A stretch of 64,000 nucleotides of DNA, taken from JBHOQS01 sp042408875. Lineage in GTDB: Bacteria; Chloroflexota; UBA11872; JBHOQS01. The notes beneath the pieces were generated by a model. The model saw only the letters and a program-made list of their open reading frames with translations. It was not told the origin of the DNA and searched no databases. Of the stretch, positions 33,478-41,044 are shown one piece after another. Within the stretch, counting starts at the first letter, position 1; every line of letters starts with the position of its first letter. The stretch spans positions 62,001 through 126,000 of the forward strand of contig JBHOQS010000016.1 in the NCBI GenBank assembly GCA_042408875.1. The letters are read 5' to 3'. Both the position numbers and the translations under genes were made by a program.

Positions 33478-33972
33478 GTGCGCCCTGTTCCTGTCAATCG
33501 GAGCGCCCTGCGCGCGGCCGGCCCGCGCCGGCTCATAGTGTGGCCACGGCTGCTGCGCCTGCCGTGGCGGTGGCAGGCACTGGCGCTCCTGGCCGGCAGC
33601 GGGGCAGGCTGGATCCTGCTTGTGGAGGGAGGCGCATGGGCCGGGCGTGCCCTTCTCTCGCAGTCTACCGCGCCGTGGCTGCTGGACGTGTTGGCCCGCG
33701 CCGCCGGTCTCTATCTGGTTCTGGCCGGAGCACGGTCGCTGCTGGCGACGGCCGGGTTGACACGGTATGAGGCGGCGCCCTTCCTTGTGCGCCTCCATAC
33801 CACGATCGTGCAATGCGCCGGCCTCTGTGTCCTGGCACCGCTTGTCCTGAGCGGCGCGCTGATCATCGCTCTCGGCTGGGTCGCCCTGGCGACCACCGGG
33901 GACACGGAGCGGGCCCGCCGCTGGCTGGGCGCGGGCCGGCGCGCGCTGCACCTCAGCTTTCTGGCTGAGTGA
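33478..33972 (+). CDS. Small membrane protein of the ubiquitin-like operon (164 aa)
   Basis: No family recognised. A basic N terminus of about 30 residues precedes three predicted membrane helices: about residues 33-57 (LALLAGSGAGWILLVEGG), 68-92 and 108-137 (LCVLAPLVLSGALIIALGW). The C-terminal RARRWLGAGRRALHLSFLAE is basic. GTG 33478 begins 6 bp after the JAMM-E1 stop, so the gene is almost certainly in the same transcript; the ribosome site is weak. It could anchor the conjugation machinery, be its target or be an effector; none can be chosen from sequence. Confidence 0.7.
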   Translation: MRPVPVNRSALRAAGPRRLIVWPRLLRLPWRWQALALLAGSGAGWILLVEGGAWAGRALLSQSTAPWLLDVLARAAGLYLVLAGARSLLATAGLTRYEAAPFLVRLHTTIVQCAGLCVLAPLVLSGALIIALGWVALATTGDTERARRWLGAGRRALHLSFLAE

Positions 33973-34005
33973 GACCGCTGCTGGCTGGCTGCCTACTTAC
34001 TCTGC

Positions 34006-36459
34006 TTACTCCAGGTACAGACGGTGGTACGCGGCGTAATTGCCGATGACGCGGCGGACGTAGTTCTGGGTCTCAGCGTAGGTGATCTGCTCGATGAACA
34101 CGTCCATGTCGCTGGCACCGGATCCGGCGGCCCAGCGCGCGACATTCCCCGGGCCACCGTTGTAGCCCGCCAGCGCGAAGTAGACGTTGCCGCCGAACGA
34201 CCGCAGCGTGCGCGCCAGGTACCATGCGCCGAAGCGTGCGCTGGTTGCCGGGCGGTAAAGCTCGTCCTCGCTGAAGCCAGCCAGTCCGAGCTGGGCCGCG
34301 ATGAAGCGCGCGGTCGAGGGGATGACTTGGGTCAGGCCGCGCGCGTCCGAGCGCGAGCGGGCACGGGGGTCAAAGGCGCTCTCCTGCCGCACGAGCGCAT
34401 AGAAAAGCAAGGGATCGATGCCCTGCTGCTCTGCCTCCGGCAGCAGCGCGTCGCGGTAGGGCAGGGGATAGAGCAGCTTTTGCAGCGCCACAGGGAGCTG
34501 GTGCTCCAGCACGTCGGGGAGCGCTGCCGCTGCGGCCAGGGCCGTGCGATACGCAAGCGATGGCGCGTCCTGGTCCCACAGCAGGAGGGCAAGCCCGGCC
34601 AGGGCGCCGGCCTCACCGCGGAACCGCTGCACGAACTCGCGCTGCTCATCGAGCGCGTCACTCCAGAGGCCGGCATGGGCGAGCAGCATGATGCGCTGCG
34701 TCTGCCAGTCCTCGGCGATATGCTCTGGGATCGCGCTCTGGCGTTGCGCCAGCCAGCCGCGAAGTGCCTGCCGCTCCGCATCGGTGATACCGGCGCGAGC
34801 GCGCACCAGCGCCACAGCCGCGGCGGGGAACCCTGTTCCCTCATGGCCGCTCAGCAGCGCAGCCGCCCTGGCCGCATAGAACGATAACGGCGCAGCCGCG
34901 CGAGCGCCCTCCCAGTGGCGGCGCGCCCATGGCAGATCACCCTGCGCGGCCAGCAGCTTCCCCAGCCAGTAGTGCGCCGCAGCGCGTTGCACTCCCTGCT
35001 CCGGCCTGGCCAGCACTACCTCGAAGTCCTGGCGCGCGGCCAGATGCTGCTGCAGGCGAACGCGCAGCACCCCTGCCTGGACCAGTGCCTGAGAGGCCCG
35101 CTCAGACGCTGGAAAGCGCGCCGCCAGCTCCTCGAGCCACTCAGCTGCCTCACCAGGGCGGCCGAGCTGCTGCAAGAGCGACGCGCCTTCCCACAGCGCC
35201 TCCGCTCCCTCAGCGCTCTGCGGCGCATCGATAGAGAGCGCGTAGTATTCCTGAAGCGCCTGCTCTGTCCGGCCGGCGCGGCGAAGCGCGCTGGCCAGGA
35301 TCAACCGCACGGCACGGCGCTCACCGTCGGAGAGTGGCCCGGCGAGCGCCTGGCGCGCGGCGAGCTGGGTCCCCTCATGATCTGCTGTGGTCGAGAGCGC
35401 CACCGCCCGCACGTGCGCCGGGACAGCATCAGGGAGGATCCGCGCAAGCTGCGTGACGGCGGTCACCGCCGCCTGCCCGCTGATGACGTGCTGGAATACT
35501 GCTGCGAAGTACTCAGCCGCCCGCGCCAGATTGTCGGCCTGGAGCTGCGCTTCGCCGGCGCGGGCCAGCACCTCGGCCGCCCGTCCCGCCGAGAGCGCCG
35601 GGACGAGACCGGCCGCTTCCTCCAACGTGGCGAGCGCCTCAGCGCGCCGGCCAGCGAGGCGCTCATACTGGGCGCGTACGAGCAGCACCCGCGCCGTCAC
35701 CGATGGATGAGCGGCAGGCGGCGCGAAGGAACGGAGTACATCGGCAGCCTCGGCGTAGTGCCCCTGCCCTGCGTAGATAGCGGCGGCGCGCAGTAGGGCG
35801 CGGTCGGCCAGTGGTGGGTAGGCGACCGCGGCTTGTCGGTACGCCTCGACAGCCAGGCCGGCCTGCCCGCTCTGCTCTAGCGCACTGCCGGCGAGCAAGC
35901 CAGCGATGCCACGCTGGGCCGCCGTTCCCTGCCCCTGGAAGGCAACCGGCGCCAGCGCGTCCACCGCCTCGCGGTACTGCAGATTGATCCACAGCGCCTG
36001 ACCAAGCGCTAGACGCGCTTCGGCGAGGATGCTCTCGGACGCGCCCTGGGCCGTATCCAGCGCCCGCCTGGCCTGCTTGACGGCAGCGCTCCATTGCCCG
36101 CCGCGCACTGCGGCTCGCACTGCCTGTACCGCCTCGATCGTCGCAGTGTCAACCGGGCTCGCCGGGGCCACGGCCACGTCGAGCAAGGCTGCCTGCTCGA
36201 CCTCAGCCGGCGGATCCGCTTCCTCCAGAGCAGGCGTCGCCGGTGGCCTGCTCGGTGGCGCCCACAGGGCCGTCGCTATCGCTACAACCACAGCTGCCAG
36301 GGCGCAGACCAACGCACCGGCGAGGCCAATCCGAAGCGGCGCATGGATGAGCGCGGAGTGTGCGCTCACGCCGTACAGGTGGGAGAGCAGGGCACGGAGA
36401 TCAGGCCATCGCACCGGCGTGAATATCTCGCGAAGGCACCAGACCTGCGGCGCCCGCAT
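34006..36459 (-). CDS. Soluble-type lytic transglycosylase with TPR array (817 aa)
   Basis: Cell-wall enzyme that cleaves peptidoglycan strands. One N-terminal membrane helix (LAGALVCALAAVVVAIATALW) anchors it; residues about 100-650 are helical TPR-like repeats as in Slt70; the C-terminal SLT domain has ALVRQESAFDPRARS with catalytic Glu near 693, GLTQVIPSTARF, and ALAGYNGGPGNVARW. The start is placed at 36459 because the 41 codons before it run through a T/A-rich repeat and do not look like protein. It is downstream of rpsU on the same strand but separated by a hairpin, so probably separately expressed. Confidence 0.9.
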   Translation of the reverse strand: MRAPQVWCLREIFTPVRWPDLRALLSHLYGVSAHSALIHAPLRIGLAGALVCALAAVVVAIATALWAPPSRPPATPALEEADPPAEVEQAALLDVAVAPASPVDTATIEAVQAVRAAVRGGQWSAAVKQARRALDTAQGASESILAEARLALGQALWINLQYREAVDALAPVAFQGQGTAAQRGIAGLLAGSALEQSGQAGLAVEAYRQAAVAYPPLADRALLRAAAIYAGQGHYAEAADVLRSFAPPAAHPSVTARVLLVRAQYERLAGRRAEALATLEEAAGLVPALSAGRAAEVLARAGEAQLQADNLARAAEYFAAVFQHVISGQAAVTAVTQLARILPDAVPAHVRAVALSTTADHEGTQLAARQALAGPLSDGERRAVRLILASALRRAGRTEQALQEYYALSIDAPQSAEGAEALWEGASLLQQLGRPGEAAEWLEELAARFPASERASQALVQAGVLRVRLQQHLAARQDFEVVLARPEQGVQRAAAHYWLGKLLAAQGDLPWARRHWEGARAAAPLSFYAARAAALLSGHEGTGFPAAAVALVRARAGITDAERQALRGWLAQRQSAIPEHIAEDWQTQRIMLLAHAGLWSDALDEQREFVQRFRGEAGALAGLALLLWDQDAPSLAYRTALAAAAALPDVLEHQLPVALQKLLYPLPYRDALLPEAEQQGIDPLLFYALVRQESAFDPRARSRSDARGLTQVIPSTARFIAAQLGLAGFSEDELYRPATSARFGAWYLARTLRSFGGNVYFALAGYNGGPGNVARWAAGSGASDMDVFIEQITYAETQNYVRRVIGNYAAYHRLYLE

Positions 36460-36605
36460 AGGCGCCACGCCGCAGATGGTACAGCGATAAATACAAAATA
36501 AAAAAATAAAAATACAGCAATAGACGCAACACGGTCGCCTGACTGCTGGCGACCGCAAAAAAAACAAAGCCCGGCAGTCCATCCCCCTGCTGCGAGCAGC
36601 GTCCT

Positions 36606-36646
36606 TCCTTAGCTTCCTTACTCTACTCTCACTAAGGAACTAAGGA
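36606..36646 (-). terminator. Hairpin built from two tandem repeats, after rpsU
   Basis: TCCTTAG (36606-36612) and TTCCTTA (36614-36620) pair with TAAGGAA (36633-36639) and CTAAGGA (36640-36646), giving a 14-bp stem with one bulged base and a 12-nt loop. Each arm is itself a near-perfect tandem duplication (9-bp units at 36604-36621; ACTAAGGA twice at 36631-36646). It lies 70 bases beyond the rpsU stop. No T-run follows on the minus strand. Confidence 0.55.
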
Positions 36647-36717
36647 CAGACCGCCGGTCCGGCAGGCGCCCGATCGGTCACGGGCACCGCCGACGGACCG
36701 TCGCCGGTCTCGGGCAC

Positions 36718-36918
36718 TTACTGCTGAGCCTTCTGCTTCGCGGCGGCCTTGCGCGCCCGGCGGATTGCCTTGCGGCGGGCGGCGCGCATCTTCTCCCCCG
36801 GCGAGATAAAGTGGCGCTTCTGCTTCAGTTCCTTGAGCAGGCCGCTGCGCTGGATCATCTTGGTGAAGCGGCTCAGCAGGCTTTCCTGCGTCTCACCTTC
36901 ACGAAGAGTAACCTGCAA
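36718..36918 (-). CDS. rpsU: 30S ribosomal protein S21 (66 aa)
   Basis: Small-subunit ribosomal protein. The N terminus (MQVTLREGETQESLLSRFTK), KMIQRSGLLKELKQKRHFISP, then EKMRAARRKAIRRARK and a Lys/Ala/Gln tail are fully typical of S21, and the length is right. Monocistronic here, with no GatB/YqeY or dnaG neighbour. Transcribed on the minus strand from a 412-bp upstream gap. Confidence 0.95.
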   Translation of the reverse strand: MQVTLREGETQESLLSRFTKMIQRSGLLKELKQKRHFISPGEKMRAARRKAIRRARKAAAKQKAQQ

Positions 36919-37009
36919 GGCTGTACCTACCCTTCCCTCTCTAGTGTCGGTCTCGACGTCGTCTGGTCTCGCTGTGAACTCTCTTGTTAATTCTTATTAG
37001 CAATTCTGA

Positions 37010-37037
37010 GCAACTTTATCAAGGCAACTTTATCAAG
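37010..37037. repeat. Exact tandem 14-bp duplication
   Basis: GCAACTTTATCAAG occurs at 37010-37023 and again at 37024-37037 with no gap and no mismatch. Confidence 0.9.
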
Positions 37038-37170
37038 CAGTGTATCTCAACCCATGGGTCCCGACCAGATGACACAACGCCCCAGGGAGAAGTGCTGTGC
37101 TGGATCGGGCCGGGAGGGAAGCCATCCTCCGAGCTCTGGCAGGCAGCGCGGACAGGTCCTCGCCCCGCGT

Positions 37171-37194
37171 CGGCAGCGCGGTATAATGCTGCCG
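37171..37194 (+). promoter_or_regulatory. -10 box inside an inverted repeat
   Basis: TATAAT (37182-37187) lies in the loop between CGGCAGC (37171-37177) and GCTGCCG (37188-37194), a perfect 7-bp inverted repeat. No good -35 hexamer at 16-18 bp spacing. Likely promoter of the Ldh-type operon with an operator over it. Confidence 0.5.
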
Positions 37195-37212
37195 CGAGTG
37201 CCCACAGCACGC

Positions 37213-37248
37213 GTGCCCTGTGCGCTAGTGAGTATAGCGCACGGGCAC
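37213..37248 (+). promoter_or_regulatory. Leader stem-loop before the Ldh-type gene
   Basis: GTGCCC-T-GTGCGCTA (37213-37227) pairs with TAGCGCAC-GGGCAC (37235-37248): 14 paired bases with one bulged T and a 7-nt loop. It would lie in the mRNA leader about 20 bases after the TATAAT box and 80 bases before the ATG. It could be an attenuator, a protein-binding RNA element or a DNA operator. Confidence 0.5.
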
Positions 37249-37330
37249 CTGGTGGTCAATGAATCTAGGAACCTACATCACCTACCCCTCTACAACGGCC
37301 GCAGGGCCTGAACGGGCAACAGGAGGACGG

Positions 37331-38398
37331 ATGCCACGGTTTTCTCACCAGCTCTTGGAGCAGCTCAGCCGGGAGATCTTCATTGCCGCCGGCGCCCCAC
37401 CTGACATCGCAGCGCATGTAGCGCACTCTCTGGTCGACGCCAACCTGGCCGGACACGACTCGCATGGGGTGCTGCGCATCCCCAGCTATCTGCAATTCAT
37501 TCAGCAGGGTACCCTCAAGCCGGCTGAGCGCCCTGTGGTTGAGAAGGAAGGGCCGACGAGCGCGCTGGTCGATGGCCGGCAGGGATTCGGACAGATCGCG
37601 GCAACGTTTGCCATGGACCTGGCGGTCGAGAAGGCCCTGGCCGTCGGCGTGGCCGCGGTAGGTATCCACCATTGCAACCATATCGGCCGCGTCGGGGAGT
37701 ATGTCGAGAACGCGGCCAGGCGTGGATGCATTGGCCTGGCCCTCTACGGTATGAGCGGGCCACATGCGGGCAACGCAGCGCCATACGGCGGTGCAGCGCG
37801 CTGCCTGGGGACGAACCCTTATGCCATCGGCGTGCCGGCCGGCCAGCGCGCGCCGGTGGTCGTCGATTTCGCCACAACCACCATTGCCGAGGGCAAGATC
37901 AGGGTGGCGCGGGCCAAGCACGAGCCACTGCCGCCTGGCTGCATCGTGGACCGCGAGGGACGGCCGAGCACCGATCCCGAAGACTATTACAACGGCGGGA
38001 TGCTCTTGCCGTTCGGCGGCCACAAGGGCTACGGGCTCTCCCTGGTAGCCGCCCTGCTCGGCGGGCTGGCTGCCGGCGATGGTCCGGTGCAGGACGGCCG
38101 GGTGAGCGGCGTGTTCATGCTGGCGATCAATCCCGCCGTATTTCGCCCTGCCAGTGAGTTCGGGGCGGTGGTGGACCGCGTGCTGCACAACGTCAAGAGC
38201 GTTCCGCCAGCACCAGGCTTCAGCGAGGTGCTCATCCCCGGGGAGCCGGAGGCACGCAGCCGCGAGCAGCGACTGCGCGAGGGTATTCCCCTCCCTGACG
38301 ACACCTGGCGTGCCCTGCAGGACGCCGCGGCAATGCTTGGGGTGCCACTACCTGCGACGGAACAGCCCGGGCGGGCAGACGAGGCCGAGGATGCGTGA
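37331..38398 (+). CDS. Ldh/malate dehydrogenase type 2 oxidoreductase (355 aa)
   Basis: NAD(P)-dependent 2-hydroxyacid or sugar-acid dehydrogenase of the Ldh_2 family, which has its own fold. Typical motifs: DANLAGHDSHGVLRIPSYL (His of the active site), DGRQGFGQI, HHCNHIGRVGEY, YGMSGPHAGNAAPYGG, LGTNPYAIGVPA, VVDFATTTIAEGKI and LPFGGHKGYGLSL. ATG 37331 follows AGGAGGACGG directly. First gene of a probable operon with an AtzG-like small protein, amidase, aldo/keto reductase and methyltransferase, suggesting breakdown of an amide-containing organic acid; that is inference. Confidence 0.9.
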   Translation: MPRFSHQLLEQLSREIFIAAGAPPDIAAHVAHSLVDANLAGHDSHGVLRIPSYLQFIQQGTLKPAERPVVEKEGPTSALVDGRQGFGQIAATFAMDLAVEKALAVGVAAVGIHHCNHIGRVGEYVENAARRGCIGLALYGMSGPHAGNAAPYGGAARCLGTNPYAIGVPAGQRAPVVVDFATTTIAEGKIRVARAKHEPLPPGCIVDREGRPSTDPEDYYNGGMLLPFGGHKGYGLSLVAALLGGLAAGDGPVQDGRVSGVFMLAINPAVFRPASEFGAVVDRVLHNVKSVPPAPGFSEVLIPGEPEARSREQRLREGIPLPDDTWRALQDAAAMLGVPLPATEQPGRADEAEDA

Positions 38399-38624
38399 GC
38401 CAGAGCAGCATCTCCCAGAGCAGCATGGCAATGAGGCTGCCGCGCTGGCCCGGGGCGGTGTGCCGCCGAGGGAGCAGCAGGCTGGCGCGGGGGCAGATGT
38501 CTTCGAGGAGGACCCGATGGCCCTGGCGCAGGCAGCCCAGGAGCGGCTCGCAGGTAGCCTGGCGGCCATTCGCGCAGTTCCGCTGACCATCCGGGATGAG
38601 CCGTCGCTGGTGTTCCGGCCTTAA
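38391..38624 (+). CDS. Small AtzG-like amidase partner (77 aa)
   Basis: Short acidic protein; the C-terminal block from about residue 42 (MALAQAAQERLAGSLAAI then a spacer and EPSLVFRP) resembles the C terminus of AtzG-like subunits, which end in a helix plus EPAxxFRP and accompany AtzE-type amidases. ATG 38391 overlaps the preceding stop by 8 bp and the amidase starts 72 bp after its stop, so the three genes are probably one transcript. It lacks much of the usual N-terminal half. Assignment rests on the short motif and the neighbour only. Confidence 0.6.
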   Translation: MREPEQHLPEQHGNEAAALARGGVPPREQQAGAGADVFEEDPMALAQAAQERLAGSLAAIRAVPLTIRDEPSLVFRP

Positions 38625-38683
38625 AGAGTACGGCGAAAAAAGAGTACGGCGAAGGAATGGTCCAGCTTGAAAGAGTGGTCCAG
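38623..38683. repeat. Two consecutive tandem duplications before the amidase
   Basis: AAAGAGTACGGCGAA is found at 38623-38637 and 38639-38653. Directly after it TGGTCCAG occurs at 38658-38665 and again about 18 bases later. The first unit contains the stop codon of the AtzG-like gene at its left edge. Confidence 0.8.
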
Positions 38684-38696
38684 AAGGGCGGCATCG

Positions 38697-40160
38697 ATGC
38701 AGGACGAGGGCCTGGCATTCGCTGGCATCGCCGAGCTGCGCAGACGGCTTGACTGCGGCGACCTCTCGGCGGTCGAACTAGCAGAGTTCTGCCTGCGCCG
38801 GCTGGAGCAGGTCGGTAGCCGTCTCAACGCTGTGGCCGCGCTGCTGGCCGAGCGAGCACTTGACGAGGCGCGCCGCGCAGATCAGGCCCGCCGGGCAGGC
38901 GCACCGTGCGGCCCACTGCACGGCATCCCGTATGGCGCCAAGGACTTGCTGGCGGCCCGTGGGGCACCGACGACCTGGGGTGCGCCGCCGTTTCGCCAGC
39001 AGGTGTTTGATTTCGATGCCACGGTCATCGCGCGGCTGGCACAGGCCGGTGCACTTCTGGTGGCTAAGCTGGCGATGATCGAGCTGGCCGGCGGAGGCGG
39101 CTACCGCTGGGCAGCTGCGTCGCTGCAAGGGCCGGCGCGCAACCCCTGGGACCCGACGCGGTGGGCCGGCGGTTCGTCTAGCGGCTCCGGTGCGGCTGTG
39201 GCCGCCGGGCTCGTGCCGTTCGCCCTTGGCTCAGAGACCTCTGGCTCAATCATCGCGCCAGCAGCATTCTGCGGCGTGACCGGCCTGCGCCCGACGTACG
39301 GCCTTGTCTCTCGCGTCGGGGCGATGCCGCTTTCCTGGACGCTGGATAAAGTGGGTCCGATGGCCCGCAGCGCTGAGGACTGTGCGCTCGTGCTAGAGGC
39401 GATCGCCGGGCCGGATGAAGACGATCCCTCCAGCGCCGGCCGCAGCTTTCAGTTCCAGCCGCTCCCGCCAGAGCATCTGCGCAAGCTGCGCATCGGCTAT
39501 GCCCCGGCGGACTTCGAGGAGCTGGCTGCCGAGGAAGCCTGCCCGGCTTTCGCCGCTGCGCTGGAGACCGTGCGAGCGCTCGGCGCGGACATGGTGGAGA
39601 TAGCACTCCCGGACGACCTGCCGTCCGGCGCGCTGGTCCAGGTGATCATCGGTGCTGAGGCTGCGTCAGTCTTCGGCCCATTCATTGAGAGCGACGCGTT
39701 CGAGCTACTGGTGGACGGTCGGCAGAAAGCCGGCCTGCGCGCCGCGCTCTCGATCAGCGCGCGGGACTACCTGACGGCGATGCGCGTGCGTCGGAAGGTC
39801 CAGGAAGCTTTCCATGCTATCTTCCGTGAGGTCGATGTGCTGCTGAGCCCGGCGCGCCCCGGCCCGGCTACGCCGATCGATGAGCCGCTCGACGCGCCGC
39901 GTTCGGCGGTGCACCAGGGCGAGCAGAGCAAGCGGCCGAGCAACGCGAGCCTTATCCCGGCCGGCAACCTCGCTGGGCTCCCGGCGGTGTGCCTTCCCTG
40001 TGGCTTCACCACCACCGGTCTGCCGCTGGGCATCCAGCTCGTGGGCAGGCCATTCGAGGAGAACCTGCTGCTCTCGCTCGGTGCGTGGTACCAGCGTGAG
40101 ACTGACTGGCATCTCCGTCGCCCCCCACTCCTGGGGGAAGCGTCCTCCAGCGAAGGGTAA
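38697..40160 (+). CDS. Amidase, amidase-signature family (487 aa)
   Basis: Ser-cisSer-Lys amidohydrolase. Lys in GIPYGAKDLLAARG; signature GGSSSGSGAAVAAGLVPFAL with GSETSGSIIAPAAFCGVTG (nucleophile Ser); LRPTYGLVSRVGAMPLSW; SLIPAGNLAGLPAVCLPCG near the C terminus. This could be an aryl-acylamidase, AtzE-like or GatA-like enzyme; GatA is unlikely without gatB and gatC. ATG 38697 is taken as start; an upstream TTG at 38667 lies within the repeat region. The substrate is unknown, though the flanking dehydrogenase and AtzG-like genes suggest catabolism. Confidence 0.88.
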   Translation: MQDEGLAFAGIAELRRRLDCGDLSAVELAEFCLRRLEQVGSRLNAVAALLAERALDEARRADQARRAGAPCGPLHGIPYGAKDLLAARGAPTTWGAPPFRQQVFDFDATVIARLAQAGALLVAKLAMIELAGGGGYRWAAASLQGPARNPWDPTRWAGGSSSGSGAAVAAGLVPFALGSETSGSIIAPAAFCGVTGLRPTYGLVSRVGAMPLSWTLDKVGPMARSAEDCALVLEAIAGPDEDDPSSAGRSFQFQPLPPEHLRKLRIGYAPADFEELAAEEACPAFAAALETVRALGADMVEIALPDDLPSGALVQVIIGAEAASVFGPFIESDAFELLVDGRQKAGLRAALSISARDYLTAMRVRRKVQEAFHAIFREVDVLLSPARPGPATPIDEPLDAPRSAVHQGEQSKRPSNASLIPAGNLAGLPAVCLPCGFTTTGLPLGIQLVGRPFEENLLLSLGAWYQRETDWHLRRPPLLGEASSSEG

Positions 40161-40240
40161 GCCAGGGCAGTGCAGGAGCACCAGCACTATGCTGGCACAC
40201 TGCGAACGGCTCGGCACAGAAGTGTAATCAGTTAAGCAAC

Positions 40241-40277
40241 AGTACCGCGAAGGGGTACTGCAAAAGGGTACTGCAAA
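40241..40277. repeat. Triple tandem repeat upstream of the aldo/keto reductase
   Basis: GGGTACTGCAAAA (40253-40265) is followed at once by GGGTACTGCAAA (40266-40277) and preceded by a diverged copy AGTACCGCGAAG (40241-40252). The last copy runs into the GGGGG ribosome site of the next gene. Confidence 0.85.
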
Positions 40278-40287
40278 GGGGGATACA

Positions 40288-41037
40288 ATGGAGCGCGTAC
40301 AGTACGGACGGACCCCGCTCGTGGTCTCACGGCTCTGCTGGGGCACGGGGTTGATGGGCAGGCTCAAGCACAACCTGAGCCCCGAAGAGGCGGCCCGCAT
40401 CCTCTGGCGAGGCTACGAGCTGGGCGTTAACTTCTGGGACACCGCTGATGGCTACGGCACGCATCCGCATGTGGGCGCGGCGCTGCGGCCGCTGCCCCGC
40501 CAGGACATCGTGATCAACACCAAGACGCCGGCCAAGACCTTTGAGCAGGCCAGCCAGGATGTGCGGCGCTACCTCCAGGAACTGGGCACCGAGTACATCG
40601 ACTCGATCCTGCTCCATGGCATCGAGACAGTGGAAGAGCTGGAGAACCGCTGGGGTGCGATGGAGGCGCTGTGGCGGGCAAAAGAGGCAGGCCTGGTACG
40701 CGCCGTCGGTATCTCCACCCACCTGGGCACCGGGGCAATCATGGAGGCCTGTGCCACCAATCCGGAGATTGAGGTCGTCCTCACCACAGTGAACAAGGAC
40801 GGCCTAATGCTGAAGGGCGATATGGCGGCGCACTTGAAGCTGGTCGAGCAGGTGTACCGCGCCGGCAAGGGCGTCTGCCTGATGAAGACGCTGGCGCAGG
40901 GCAGGTACGTCTCCAGCCCGCGGGAGTGCATCCAGTACAACCTCAGCCTGCCGTTCGCCCACTCGGTCTGCGTGGGTGTCAACTCCATCGAAGAGGTCGA
41001 GTTCGCAGTTGACGTCGCTCGCCCTGTGCCAGTCTAG
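40288..41037 (+). CDS. Aldo/keto reductase (249 aa)
   Basis: NADPH-dependent (beta/alpha)8 reductase. Asp and Tyr of the tetrad in NFWDTADGYGTHPHVG, Lys in VINTKTPAKTF, His in DSILLHGIETVEEL. It is short for the family (about 300), with the C-terminal cofactor loop reduced to CVGVNSIEEVEFAV. ATG 40288 follows AAAGGGGGATACA. Part of the Ldh/amidase operon. Confidence 0.87.
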   Translation: MERVQYGRTPLVVSRLCWGTGLMGRLKHNLSPEEAARILWRGYELGVNFWDTADGYGTHPHVGAALRPLPRQDIVINTKTPAKTFEQASQDVRRYLQELGTEYIDSILLHGIETVEELENRWGAMEALWRAKEAGLVRAVGISTHLGTGAIMEACATNPEIEVVLTTVNKDGLMLKGDMAAHLKLVEQVYRAGKGVCLMKTLAQGRYVSSPRECIQYNLSLPFAHSVCVGVNSIEEVEFAVDVARPVPV

Positions 41038-41044
41038 CCAGCAG

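Larger units (their letters stand above)
36919..37330. other. Divergent interval, 412 bp, with repeats and hairpins
   Basis: Between rpsU (-) and the Ldh-type gene (+). It contains an exact 14-bp tandem duplication (37010-37037), a TATAAT box flanked by inverted arms (37171-37194), and a large stem-loop (37213-37248) in the leader of the plus-strand gene. No gene recognised. Confidence 0.7.

Noticed and set aside
36460..36582. N-terminal extension of the lytic transglycosylase
   Set aside because: The 41 extra codons come from an A/T-rich repeat and give an improbable Cys/Ile/Phe-rich string.
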